Positions 15,213 to 22,206 of a stretch of DNA of 28,919 nt are shown in pieces (the stretch's first letter is position 1; each line of letters begins with the position of its first letter). The notes under the pieces were generated by a model. The model worked only from the letters and a program-made list of their open reading frames with translations, was not told where the DNA came from and searched no databases. Position numbers and translations under genes: made by a program. The stretch is from contig CAMUZJ010000006.1 in assembly GCA_947165195.1 (NCBI GenBank), positions 1 through 28,919 of the forward strand, written 5' to 3'. This DNA is from an uncultured Bacillota bacterium. GTDB taxonomy: Bacteria > Bacillota_I > Bacilli_A > RF39 > UBA660.

Positions 15213-16965
15213 TTTCTAATTCCTCCTCACTAAGCTGAGATAATGCTATCTCTTTATAAACTTTACATGTTTTTAATAATTCTTTATGAGTGCCAATTCC
15301 AACACATTCTCCATGATCTAGGACAACAATTTTATCAGCATTAATAATTGTTCCTATTCTTTGAGCAACAATCAGACTAGTCGCATTTTTCGTATATTTT
15401 TTTAAATCTCTTCTTAAACTAGAGTCTGTTTTATAGTCAAGTGCAGAGAAAGAATCATCAAAAATATATATCTCTGGATTTTTAGCAATCGCACGAGCAA
15501 TCGAAAGACGTTGTTTTTGTCCACCAGATATATTGGTACCTCCTCTAGCAATATGAGCACCATATCCTCCATCCATCTTTTCTACAAATTCGCTTGCTTG
15601 AGCAATTTTTATAGCTTCTTCCAGTTTTTCTTCACTAATATGTTTTTTTCCATTATAACCATAAGCTACATTATCTCTAACAGTTCCTGTAAACATAACT
15701 GCTTTTTGTGGAATATACCCAATTTTATTATGTAATTCCTTTAATTTATAATCTTTTACATTAATTCCATCTACTAGTACTTCTCCATCGGTTACATCAT
15801 AAAATCTAGGAACCAAGTTAATTAAAGTGGACTTTCCAGAACCGGTAGAACCAATAAAGGCAATTGTTTCTCCTTGATTTACTTGAAAAGAAATATCTTT
15901 TAATAAGTATTCATCTGCATCTGGATATTTAAAACTTACATTCTTAAATTCCACTACACCTTTTCGATTGTTTAACTTTAAGCCTTGTCCATCTTTTATT
16001 TTTACTTCTTCATCCAATACTTCATTGATACGTTTCGCAGATATACTAGCTCTAGGCCACATCATGAATATCATTGCTAACATTAAGAAAGAGGCAATCA
16101 CTTGCATTCCATAACTAGAGAATACTACCATATTCGAAAATAAAGTAATTTTCTCACTCATCATAGCATTTTCTATTAAAAAAGCTCCAATAAAATAAAT
16201 TCCTAAAGTTAATCCTTGCATAACAATCATCATAAGAGGCATCATAATAGCGAATGCTCTTTGATTAAATAACTGCATACTAGTTAATTCATTATTAACA
16301 TCTTCAAATCTATTTTTCTGAAATTCTTCGGCATTAAAAGCCCGAATTACGCGAATTCCTGATAAGTTTTCGCTAGTTACACCATTAATCTTATCAATTA
16401 GTTTTTGGATTTTGGCAAACCTTGGTAAAACAATAAGCATGAGTATTCCAACGGTTGTTAATAAGAAGACAACACATCCTGCCGTAAGCATACTCCACTC
16501 AAGTCCTTTATCAAGAATTTTAAAAATGGCCCATACTGCCATAATAGGTGCTTTTATCATCATCTGAAGTCCTAGTCCTATAAGCATCTCCATTTGTGTC
16601 ACATCATTGGTTGTTCTAGTAATTAAACTACTTGTTTGAAACTTCTTAATCTCTTCTGTATTAAATTCTTGCACTTTATGAAAGATTAATCCCCTAAGTG
16701 TTCTAGAATAACTAGAAGCAACAATAGATGCAATATATCCAACTACTATAGCAGATAATAAGCTTCCTCCTGCACAAAGAAGCATATAAATACCTTGTTC
16801 TATAATATCGGACATTTTATTGCCCTCTGTTTGAACAAGTCTTGTAATAGAACTCATATAATCTGGCATTTTCAGTTCTAAAAAGACTTGTAAAAAAATT
16901 AGTAAAAGACAAACTAACATTAATACTACATCTTTTTTTCTTAATTTTTTCAATAGTTTAAACAT
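15205..16965 (-). CDS. ABC exporter half, degenerate NBD
   Basis: A 586-residue half-transporter with six membrane helices (about 13-300) and a C-terminal ATPase. Walker A GSTGSGKST is at 372-380 and the intact signature ISGGQ at 479-483. Walker B reads IYIFDD (499-504), with Asp504 where the catalytic Glu should be, and the switch histidine is replaced by Gln535 (LIVAQRIGTI). These losses define the non-hydrolysing site of heterodimeric exporters. Its good signature would complete the active site of the 713-residue partner, whose own signature is the defective one. It starts 9 bases after the zinc-ribbon gene with AAGGAGG in the gap. Confidence 0.9.
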   Translation of the reverse strand: MFKLLKKLRKKDVVLMLVCLLLIFLQVFLELKMPDYMSSITRLVQTEGNKMSDIIEQGIYMLLCAGGSLLSAIVVGYIASIVASSYSRTLRGLIFHKVQEFNTEEIKKFQTSSLITRTTNDVTQMEMLIGLGLQMMIKAPIMAVWAIFKILDKGLEWSMLTAGCVVFLLTTVGILMLIVLPRFAKIQKLIDKINGVTSENLSGIRVIRAFNAEEFQKNRFEDVNNELTSMQLFNQRAFAIMMPLMMIVMQGLTLGIYFIGAFLIENAMMSEKITLFSNMVVFSSYGMQVIASFLMLAMIFMMWPRASISAKRINEVLDEEVKIKDGQGLKLNNRKGVVEFKNVSFKYPDADEYLLKDISFQVNQGETIAFIGSTGSGKSTLINLVPRFYDVTDGEVLVDGINVKDYKLKELHNKIGYIPQKAVMFTGTVRDNVAYGYNGKKHISEEKLEEAIKIAQASEFVEKMDGGYGAHIARGGTNISGGQKQRLSIARAIAKNPEIYIFDDSFSALDYKTDSSLRRDLKKYTKNATSLIVAQRIGTIINADKIVVLDHGECVGIGTHKELLKTCKVYKEIALSQLSEEELENA

Positions 16966-16974
16966 ATTTCCTCC

Positions 16975-17391
16975 TTATTTTTGCTTTCTAAAACAAAAGA
17001 ATGCAAATCTTTTCTTACAATCTGGACAAGTCGTATGTTTTATTCCTCTTGTCTTTGGTATTTTCAATTTTAATAATACCTTACATTTAGGACATCTTTT
17101 ATAAATATGTGTCTTTTTCATAGTAAAAGCTTTTTTTGTCTCAAAAATAAACGACTTTATTTTACCATATATCTGCTTATATTGTCTATTTTCTTTTACT
17201 CTATTATATGTATTTTTAGAAAATGTTCTAAATACTAAAACACTTCCTAATAGCAATTCACATAAAGGAAAAAGAAAAGAATCTAAAAATAAATCTACGA
17301 ATAAAAAGAATAGATAACACTTAAATAAAAATTTACTAAAATCATCTATTCCATATCTACCAACCATAAATTTTTGTAACTTTTCTCTCAT
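16975..17391 (-). CDS. Membrane protein with C-terminal zinc ribbon
   Basis: A 138-residue protein. The first half has one or two hydrophobic helices (about 22-55, FLFKCYLFFLFVDLF and FPLCELLLGSVLVF). The C-terminal part is a zinc ribbon with two CxxC knuckles, RCPKCKVLLKL and TCPDCKKRFAF, about 20 residues apart, in a basic context. Proteins of this shape recur in Bacilli and Clostridia with no assigned function. It overlaps the yugP stop by ATGA and precedes the exporter genes in the operon, so translation is coupled. A role in the operon (adaptor, regulator) cannot be told from the sequence. Confidence 0.78.
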   Translation of the reverse strand: MREKLQKFMVGRYGIDDFSKFLFKCYLFFLFVDLFLDSFLFPLCELLLGSVLVFRTFSKNTYNRVKENRQYKQIYGKIKSFIFETKKAFTMKKTHIYKRCPKCKVLLKLKIPKTRGIKHTTCPDCKKRFAFFCFRKQK

Positions 17392-18074
17392 TGATCATCA
17401 TCATTTCTTCCAAATATAAGAATCAATCTTATTAGTTCTAATACAGATGAGGCAACAGAAGCAACATAAGTTAGTGCTGCTGCTGTAAGCATTGTTTTAC
17501 TATCTCCTAATTCATCTTCTTTTAGAATTTTTTCTGTTTCTAACTCTTTTAAAGCACGCATTGATGCATCTATTTCTACAGGAAGAGTTACTAATTGAAA
17601 TAGTAAAATAATAACTTCTGCTAAGATTCCCATCCAAATAAGACTTGTCATACTAAATAATACTCCAAGGAGTATGGCAATATACCCACCATAAGAGGAA
17701 ACATTCGCAAATGGTACAAGGGTATGACGAATCCTCATAAATTGATAGTCTTCCTTATCTTGAATGGCATGACCACATTCATGAGCTGCTACCGAAATAG
17801 AAGCTATACTATCGCCATGATAAATATCACTAGATAGTCTTACTACTTTACTAGTAGGATCATAGTGATCTGTAAGTTCTCCTTCCGTTTCTACGATATA
17901 TATCTTCTCTAATCCATGTTTATCTAAAATATGTCTTGCAACATCAAATCCAGTCATTCCTTTCGCACTTTTTACTTCTTTATATTTTTTATAAGAATGC
18001 ATTATATAAAATTGTGCCCCAAGGGTTAATACTAATGCGATAATCGTAAGTCCATACATTATAAAAAAATTCAT
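17388..18074 (-). CDS. YugP-type neutral zinc metallopeptidase
   Basis: A 228-residue membrane protease of the Zn_peptidase_2 (YugP) family. It has an N-terminal helix (about 4-22), the zinc-binding AAHECGHAIQD (His98, Glu99, His102), then hydrophobic helices (about 125-170 and 195-220). The region between, FQLVTLPVEIDASMRALKEL, is a family hallmark and probably supplies the third zinc ligand (Glu or Asp of VEIDAS). Substrates are unknown. It is the first gene of the five-gene operon ending with the lipid kinase. The ATG is preceded by GTGGAGGT 6-7 bases upstream. A palindrome in its leader (18102-18123) may be an operator. Confidence 0.88.
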   Translation of the reverse strand: MNFFIMYGLTIIALVLTLGAQFYIMHSYKKYKEVKSAKGMTGFDVARHILDKHGLEKIYIVETEGELTDHYDPTSKVVRLSSDIYHGDSIASISVAAHECGHAIQDKEDYQFMRIRHTLVPFANVSSYGGYIAILLGVLFSMTSLIWMGILAEVIILLFQLVTLPVEIDASMRALKELETEKILKEDELGDSKTMLTAAALTYVASVASSVLELIRLILIFGRNDDDQ

Positions 18075-18101
18075 AATCTACCTCCACTATTTATAATCTA
18101 T

Positions 18102-18123
18102 GTATTGATAATTATCATAATAC
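18102..18123 (-). promoter_or_regulatory. Palindromic operator candidate upstream of yugP
   Basis: TGATAATTATCA (18106-18117) is a perfect 12-base palindrome, extended outward by GTAT and ATAC with one or two interruptions. It lies 28-50 bases before the yugP start codon. Its half sites (TGATAAT) resemble Fur-family operators. No clear sigma-A promoter could be fixed next to it. Confidence 0.35.
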
Positions 18124-18183
18124 TTAAATTACTACTAGTATAGTATATCACTAATCACTAATATTTGGAATATAGATTTTCCC

Positions 18184-18208
18184 AAAAAAAAGAGCAGTTT
18201 ATCTGCTC
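18184..18208 (-). terminator. Terminator of the TasA-like gene
   Basis: Minus-strand stem GAGCAG (18203-18208) with CTGCTC (18192-18197), 5-base loop, then eight T residues (18184-18191). It lies 24 bases after the stop codon. Confidence 0.85.
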
Positions 18209-18231
18209 CTTTATTCCAATTTATCTTGCTC

Positions 18232-18864
18232 TTATGAGTTAGCGTTATTTGCTTTATTAGTAACACCAGAATCTACCTCTGAGTTATATTGTTCATAACC
18301 CAAAGTAATGCTTGAACTAAATACTGGATCAGCTGCACCTGAAGGTAAGTCTGCTGCTGTAATATCTTTCTTATAAGTTACAGTTACAACTACAACTACA
18401 TTTTTACCATGTTCGATTCCATCATTTGTAGCAATTGTTTTTTCTCCTGCTACATTAGTTTTATATTCAACTGTATAATCTAAATATTTAGCTTGTTCAG
18501 TTGTTAATGTAGTATTTGTAAATGTTTTTAAAATAGCATCAATTGATCCTTCATTTCTGATAGGTATTTCAAATTTGTAAGAGTCCCCTGGCTCATTTAA
18601 TTTAACAGCAAAATCTACTTTTGCAGCTGTTCCTTCTCCTGCTGGTGTAACAGTAATAGATTTATCACTAGCTTTACCAGTTAATTGTTCACCTTGAACT
18701 GCACCATATACAACACTCCAACTTTGTCTTGCTGTAGTAGTATTACCATAGATATTCAATGTTGTTGAAATAGTTGCAAATCCGACAGTTACACCTAGAA
18801 GTAATAGTAATGCTAAATACCCCTTTCTACTTTGATTTCTTTTAGTTTTTCTTGTTTTACTCAT
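18232..18864 (-). CDS. TasA/camelysin-like exported protein
   Basis: A 210-residue secreted protein. A basic N-terminus (MSKTRKTKRNQSRKG) is followed by a hydrophobic segment GYLALLLLLGVTVGFATIS (15-33) and then TTLNIYGNTTTA, the arrangement seen in SipW-processed proteins such as TasA and camelysin (M73 family). The mature part is Thr/Val/Ala-rich and strand-rich (ITVTPAGEG, DYTVEYKT, VVVVVTVTY), with EIPIRNEGSIDA resembling the N-terminal strand exchange region of TasA-like folds. Codon use is more GC-rich than the neighbours, and the gene has a strong ribosome binding site (AAGGGAG), promoter and terminator, consistent with high expression. No sortase motif. No SipW-type signal peptidase gene is in the window. 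Confidence 0.78.
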   Translation of the reverse strand: MSKTRKTKRNQSRKGYLALLLLLGVTVGFATISTTLNIYGNTTTARQSWSVVYGAVQGEQLTGKASDKSITVTPAGEGTAAKVDFAVKLNEPGDSYKFEIPIRNEGSIDAILKTFTNTTLTTEQAKYLDYTVEYKTNVAGEKTIATNDGIEHGKNVVVVVTVTYKKDITAADLPSGAADPVFSSSITLGYEQYNSEVDSGVTNKANNANS

Positions 18865-18892
18865 ATTAAATCTCCCTTCCTATGATAATTAA

Positions 18893-18921
18893 ATTGTATT
18901 ATATTTTAAAATTAGAATCAA
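18893..18921 (-). promoter_or_regulatory. Sigma-A promoter of the TasA-like gene
   Basis: Minus-strand TTGATT (18916-18921), 17-base spacer, TACAAT (18893-18898), about 29 bases before the ATG. A second TATAAT-like hexamer overlaps just upstream of the -10. Confidence 0.6.
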
Positions 18922-18956
18922 TAGCCATTTCGACATTCTTTGACATTTTTTTTAAA

Positions 18957-19009
18957 GTTTACATCTTTTCTTTGTAAAATAAGGATTTTATACTTTACAT
19001 AGTTTACAT
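18957..19009. repeat. Three TTTACAT direct repeats upstream of the TasA-like promoter
   Basis: TTTACAT occurs in the same orientation inside the octamers at 18957-18964 (GTTTACAT), 18993-19000 (CTTTACAT) and 19002-19009 (GTTTACAT). The last two are 9 bases apart and the first is 36 bases from the second. The cluster ends about 36 bases upstream of the -35 and reaches the mntP stop codon. It could be activator or repressor binding sites. Confidence 0.35.
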
Positions 19010-19566
19010 TATAGAAGAAAATGTTCTAATAAAATCTTGACTCCTATTAAAATTAAAATCATTCCTCCTAGAATAGATGCCCTATTTTTTAGAAATTCTC
19101 CTAGTTTATTTCCTAAAATGACTCCTAATACACACAAAAGAAAAGTAATAACTCCAATAATTGAAGCAGCAAGTAATATAGGAACTTTTAGAAAAGAAAA
19201 GGTAACTCCTACTACTAATGCATCTATACTAGTAGCAACGGATAGAACAACCATTGTTTTAAAATCTATTCTATCTCCTATTTCTTCCTCCTCTGAGTTT
19301 ATGGATTCTTTTATCATATTGATACCTAATAATGTCAAGGCAATAAATGCTATCCAATAATCCACTTTTTCAATAACACTTGAAAAAGTACTACCAAAAA
19401 AATAACCTATTAGTGGCATTAATGCTTGAAATATTCCAAAATATAATCCTACTATAATAGCTTTCCCCAAATAGTGATTTTTAAACGATAATCCTTTGGA
19501 AATGGATACAGCAAAAGCATCCATTGACAAAGATAATCCAATAAAACATATTTCTATTATTCCCAT
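19009..19566 (-). CDS. mntP: Manganese efflux pump MntP
   Basis: A 185-residue inner-membrane protein of the MntP (formerly YebN, DUF204) family with six hydrophobic helices. It exports Mn2+ to prevent manganese toxicity. The two inverted repeats each carry the family motif: LSLSMDAFAVSISKG (Asp16) and SVATSIDALVVGVTF (Asp115). An acidic loop (NSEEEEIGD, 90-98) lies between them, as is usual. Length is normal. The ATG at 19566 follows the folD terminator by about 50 bases; I see no yybP-ykoY manganese riboswitch in the 75-base gap. No clear terminator follows it, so transcripts may run toward the TasA-like gene. Confidence 0.92.
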   Translation of the reverse strand: MGIIEICFIGLSLSMDAFAVSISKGLSFKNHYLGKAIIVGLYFGIFQALMPLIGYFFGSTFSSVIEKVDYWIAFIALTLLGINMIKESINSEEEEIGDRIDFKTMVVLSVATSIDALVVGVTFSFLKVPILLAASIIGVITFLLCVLGVILGNKLGEFLKNRASILGGMILILIGVKILLEHFLL

Positions 19567-19614
19567 AATTCACCTATTTTATTTCCTATATTTTATTTAA
19601 TTATATTGAAAAAA

Positions 19615-19641
19615 AATCAAAAAAAGACTCAAGATAGAGTC
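19615..19641 (-). terminator. Terminator of folD
   Basis: Minus-strand stem GACTC (19637-19641) with GAGTC (19626-19630), extendable by a G-U and an A-U pair, 6-base loop, followed by a run of seven T interrupted only by a single base change. It begins directly at the folD stop codon. Confidence 0.7.
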
Positions 19642-20475
19642 CTATTTTTCTATGTTGTGGTAAGCTTTTAATACATTTTTAGCAAGTTCCGCAACTGTCA
19701 TTTGTCCTACTCCTCCAGGAACTGGTGTAATATAACTTACTTTATCTTTTACTCCTTCAAAGTCTACATCACCATATAGTTTTCCATCAATTCGGTTTAT
19801 CCCAACATCAATAATTACCGCTCCATCTTTTACCATATCAGGGGTAATAATATTTTTTTTACCAACTGCTGCTACTAAAATATCCGCTTGTTTTGTATAA
19901 TGAGCTAAATTGACAGTCTTGGAGTGACATACTGTAACTGTTGCATTCTTATTTAACATCATTGCTGCTAGAGGTTTTCCAACTAAGTCACTTCTTCCAA
20001 CAATCACTACGTTTTTTCCTTCTACATCGATTTGATAGTATTCTAGTATATCCATAATTCCTTTTGGAGTACATGGCATTAAGGCATCTTCATTATGAAT
20101 TAACTTTCCAGCATTCATATCACTTAATCCATCTACATCTTTATCCACTCTAATTAAATTTTGTATTCTTTTTGTATCTAGCTGTTTAGGAAGAGGCATT
20201 TGTACAATAATCCCATCTACAGTCTCATCAGCATTTAATCCATCAATTACTTCTTCTATTTTTTCTTGTGTAACATCACTTACTAATTTTACATGACTAT
20301 ATTGATATCCTAATTCTTTCGCCATTTTCTCTTTTTGTCCTACGTAAACATTACTTGCAGGATCTTCTCCTACTTGAACAACCACTAATCCCGGAGATCT
20401 ATCAAGATGAGCTACTTCCTCTTTTAATTTGTTTAATATTTCTTTTTTTACTAAACGTCCATCTAATAATTCCAT
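19642..20475 (-). CDS. folD: Bifunctional methylenetetrahydrofolate dehydrogenase/cyclohydrolase FolD
   Basis: A 277-residue enzyme converting 5,10-methylene-THF to 5,10-methenyl-THF (NADP-dependent) and then to 10-formyl-THF, supplying one-carbon units for purines and fMet. Motifs: ASNVYVGQKEK with Tyr44 and the catalytic Lys48, VDGIIVQMPLP (86-96), DKDVDGL (111-117), the nucleotide site VIVGRSDLVGKP (157-168), and PVPGGVGQMTVAEL near the end (the family usually has G-P-M-T; here Gln replaces Pro). Length is standard. The ATG at 20475 is fixed by an in-frame TGA 18 bases upstream. Its local ribosome binding site is weak, while a strong AAGGAGG lies about 45 bases upstream beyond a hairpin (see leader). 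Confidence 0.94.
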   Translation of the reverse strand: MELLDGRLVKKEILNKLKEEVAHLDRSPGLVVVQVGEDPASNVYVGQKEKMAKELGYQYSHVKLVSDVTQEKIEEVIDGLNADETVDGIIVQMPLPKQLDTKRIQNLIRVDKDVDGLSDMNAGKLIHNEDALMPCTPKGIMDILEYYQIDVEGKNVVIVGRSDLVGKPLAAMMLNKNATVTVCHSKTVNLAHYTKQADILVAAVGKKNIITPDMVKDGAVIIDVGINRIDGKLYGDVDFEGVKDKVSYITPVPGGVGQMTVAELAKNVLKAYHNIEK

Positions 20476-20488
20476 AAATCTTTTGTAT

Positions 20489-20544
20489 AATCAACAATAC
20501 TTTATGATTGTTGATTTATCCTCCTTACCTAGTTCATTATAGCA
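20489..20544 (-). promoter_or_regulatory. folD promoter and leader inverted repeat
   Basis: Minus strand, in order: extended -10 TGC-TATAAT (20536-20544), AAGGAGG (20520-20526), then a perfect 10-bp inverted repeat AATCAACAAT (20507-20516) and ATTGTTGATT (20489-20498) with an 8-base loop, then 13 bases to the folD ATG. No T run follows, so it is not a terminator. It may be a hairpin that brings the Shine-Dalgarno sequence near the start codon, or a repressor operator just downstream of the transcription start (about 20529). Nothing in the sequence decides between these. Confidence 0.55.
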
Positions 20545-20578
20545 TGACTTTTTTCTTTTCAAAACCCCATTTACAAAA

Positions 20579-20896
20579 CTAGTCAATTAACTTGATATCT
20601 CTGATATCTTTAAAATAAATCATCTTATTATTTACTACAAGTATTTTTGTAACAAAAGAAAGTTTTTGTATCATTCCTTGTCTTGTTAGATATCTTCCAT
20701 TTATATAAAAATTAATTTTAATTTTATCCCCTCTTTTTAAACCAATAAGTATTTCATTAATTTCTTGTTGTTTTTCTTCACTTAATTCTACTCTTTCCTC
20801 ATGTTCTACTTCTTTTTCTCTTAGTAATTCTTGATATCCTTTTAAAGCATTAAACGGCATAAATTGTTTTTCTCTACTTAATTTCTCCTTCGGCAT
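20579..20896 (-). CDS. YolD-like protein
   Basis: A 105-residue protein of the YolD-like family, which is normally encoded directly after UvrX/YqjW-type Y-family polymerases, as here. It has the N-terminal family block KEKLSREKQFMPFNALKGYQELLREKE, a charged helix, then a small beta domain (GDKIKINFYINGRYLTRQGMIQKL...LVVNNKMIYFKDIRDIKL) typical of the family. Function is uncertain; it is thought to assist or regulate the polymerase. The ATG lies 23 bases inside the polymerase gene, with AGGAGG 5-6 bases before it, so the two are translated from one message. Confidence 0.85.
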   Translation of the reverse strand: MPKEKLSREKQFMPFNALKGYQELLREKEVEHEERVELSEEKQQEINEILIGLKRGDKIKINFYINGRYLTRQGMIQKLSFVTKILVVNNKMIYFKDIRDIKLID

Positions 20897-22133
20897 TATG
20901 TCCTCCTATTAATTTATTTCTTTTTAAAGCTGTAGATTTTTCCAATAAACTTACTCCTCTAATCATACTATTTTTTCCATATTTGTTTTTTATATCATTT
21001 ATAGTATTTCCTAAATTTATATCATCATTTTCTTTTTCAAAAAAATTGACTTGTTCTAAATAAGTTTTTGACAAATTAGAAAGAGCAAATCCTAATTTTC
21101 TAATTTTTACTATTTTATCTACTCTTGTATCATATATTTTTAGTAAGGTAGAAAGAAATTTTTGAAAGGAATTGGTAGGATTTTTTAATTTACAAGTTAT
21201 GGATAATGCTTTTATTTTATCTTTTGAATATCCAATAAAAAGATGAATAGTAGATGCATATAAATTTTGTTTTATTAGTTCTAAATAAAGAATATCTAGC
21301 ATTTCTACCAGTACTCCTCTAGCATCCTGCATAGAATAGTCAGAAAATAAAGTTTGGTGAATCGATAATGATTTAGATTGTGGCCTATATTCTTTTATTT
21401 CTTTTATAGTAGTTGTCTCTATTCCTTTTGAATGATCAATTAATAGTTTTGCATTAACTCCAAATTCTTTATATAGCAATTGTTCATTGGCTCTAGATAA
21501 CTCATACATATTATGAATATGTAAGCTCTTTAAATGATTTTCTATATTTTTTCCTATTTGCCAAAAGTCAGATAATGGTTCATAAAAAGATAGTTTTTCT
21601 TGATATGTCTTTTCATCTAATATTCCAATAAAAGTAGGAGATGATTTTGCAATGATATCTAATGCTATTTTTGCTAAATAAAGGTTTGTCCCAATACCAG
21701 CAGTCGCAGTAATACCATAGGTATTATAAATATCTTTCATTATCATTTTAGCAAAGAAAACAGGAGTTAGCTTTCTAACTTTTAAATAACTAGTCACGTC
21801 CAAAAAAGCTTCGTCGATTGAATAGACATGAATATCTTCTTTCGCAACATATTTTAAATAAATAGCATAGATATTGGCGGAATATTCCATATATTTTTTC
21901 ATTCTAGGAAGAGCCGTTATATAATCAATATTATCTGGGATTTCATATAACCTACAACGATTTTTAACACCTAACTGTTTTAGGTGAGGACTAACTGCTA
22001 AACAAATAGCCCCTTTTCCTCTAGTGGGGTCTGCTACTACTAAATTTGTCTTCATTGGATCTAGTCCTTTTTCTACACATTCAACAGATGCGTAAAAGCT
22101 TTTTAAGTCAATACAAAGATATACTTTTCTCAC
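20874..22133 (-). CDS. Y-family (UmuC/DinB/UvrX-like) DNA polymerase
   Basis: A 419-residue translesion DNA polymerase of the ImpB/MucB/SamB family, closest in layout to UvrX and YqjW of Bacillus. Catalytic residues: Asp9 in CIDLKSFYASVE, and Asp107-Glu108 in VYSIDEAFLDV. A helix-hairpin-helix-like thumb (about 190-240) and little-finger domain (about 250-370) follow. The start is GTG (22133) with GGTGAG 7 bases upstream. Genes of this type are usually under LexA control; I see no Gram-positive LexA box (CGAAC...GTTCG) in the short upstream gap, so regulation is unclear. The YolD partner supports the UvrX-like assignment over DinB. Confidence 0.88.
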   Translation of the reverse strand: MRKVYLCIDLKSFYASVECVEKGLDPMKTNLVVADPTRGKGAICLAVSPHLKQLGVKNRCRLYEIPDNIDYITALPRMKKYMEYSANIYAIYLKYVAKEDIHVYSIDEAFLDVTSYLKVRKLTPVFFAKMIMKDIYNTYGITATAGIGTNLYLAKIALDIIAKSSPTFIGILDEKTYQEKLSFYEPLSDFWQIGKNIENHLKSLHIHNMYELSRANEQLLYKEFGVNAKLLIDHSKGIETTTIKEIKEYRPQSKSLSIHQTLFSDYSMQDARGVLVEMLDILYLELIKQNLYASTIHLFIGYSKDKIKALSITCKLKNPTNSFQKFLSTLLKIYDTRVDKIVKIRKLGFALSNLSKTYLEQVNFFEKENDDINLGNTINDIKNKYGKNSMIRGVSLLEKSTALKRNKLIGGHNAEGEIK

Positions 22134-22178
22134 TTAGTTCTCACCATTTTATAGTATGGAAAGAGAAAATCTTTTCAT

Positions 22179-22206
22179 ACAAAAAATAGGAAATTCATCC
22201 TATTTT
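22179..22206 (-). terminator. Terminator of the MATE gene
   Basis: Minus-strand 9-bp perfect stem AAAATAGGA (22198-22206) with TCCTATTTT (22183-22191), 6-base loop, followed by more T. The stem starts within the stop codon of the MATE gene. Confidence 0.8.

Noticed and set aside
15511..15735. Plus-strand 74-codon frame
   Set aside because: It is antisense to the conserved ATPase domain of the ABC exporter; a shadow of a real gene.
19567..19641. Manganese (yybP-ykoY) riboswitch upstream of mntP
   Set aside because: The gap is only 75 bases, mostly taken by the folD terminator, and shows none of the conserved loop sequences.
22134..22182. LexA box before the Y-family polymerase
   Set aside because: No CGAAC...GTTCG-like dyad is present in the upstream gap.
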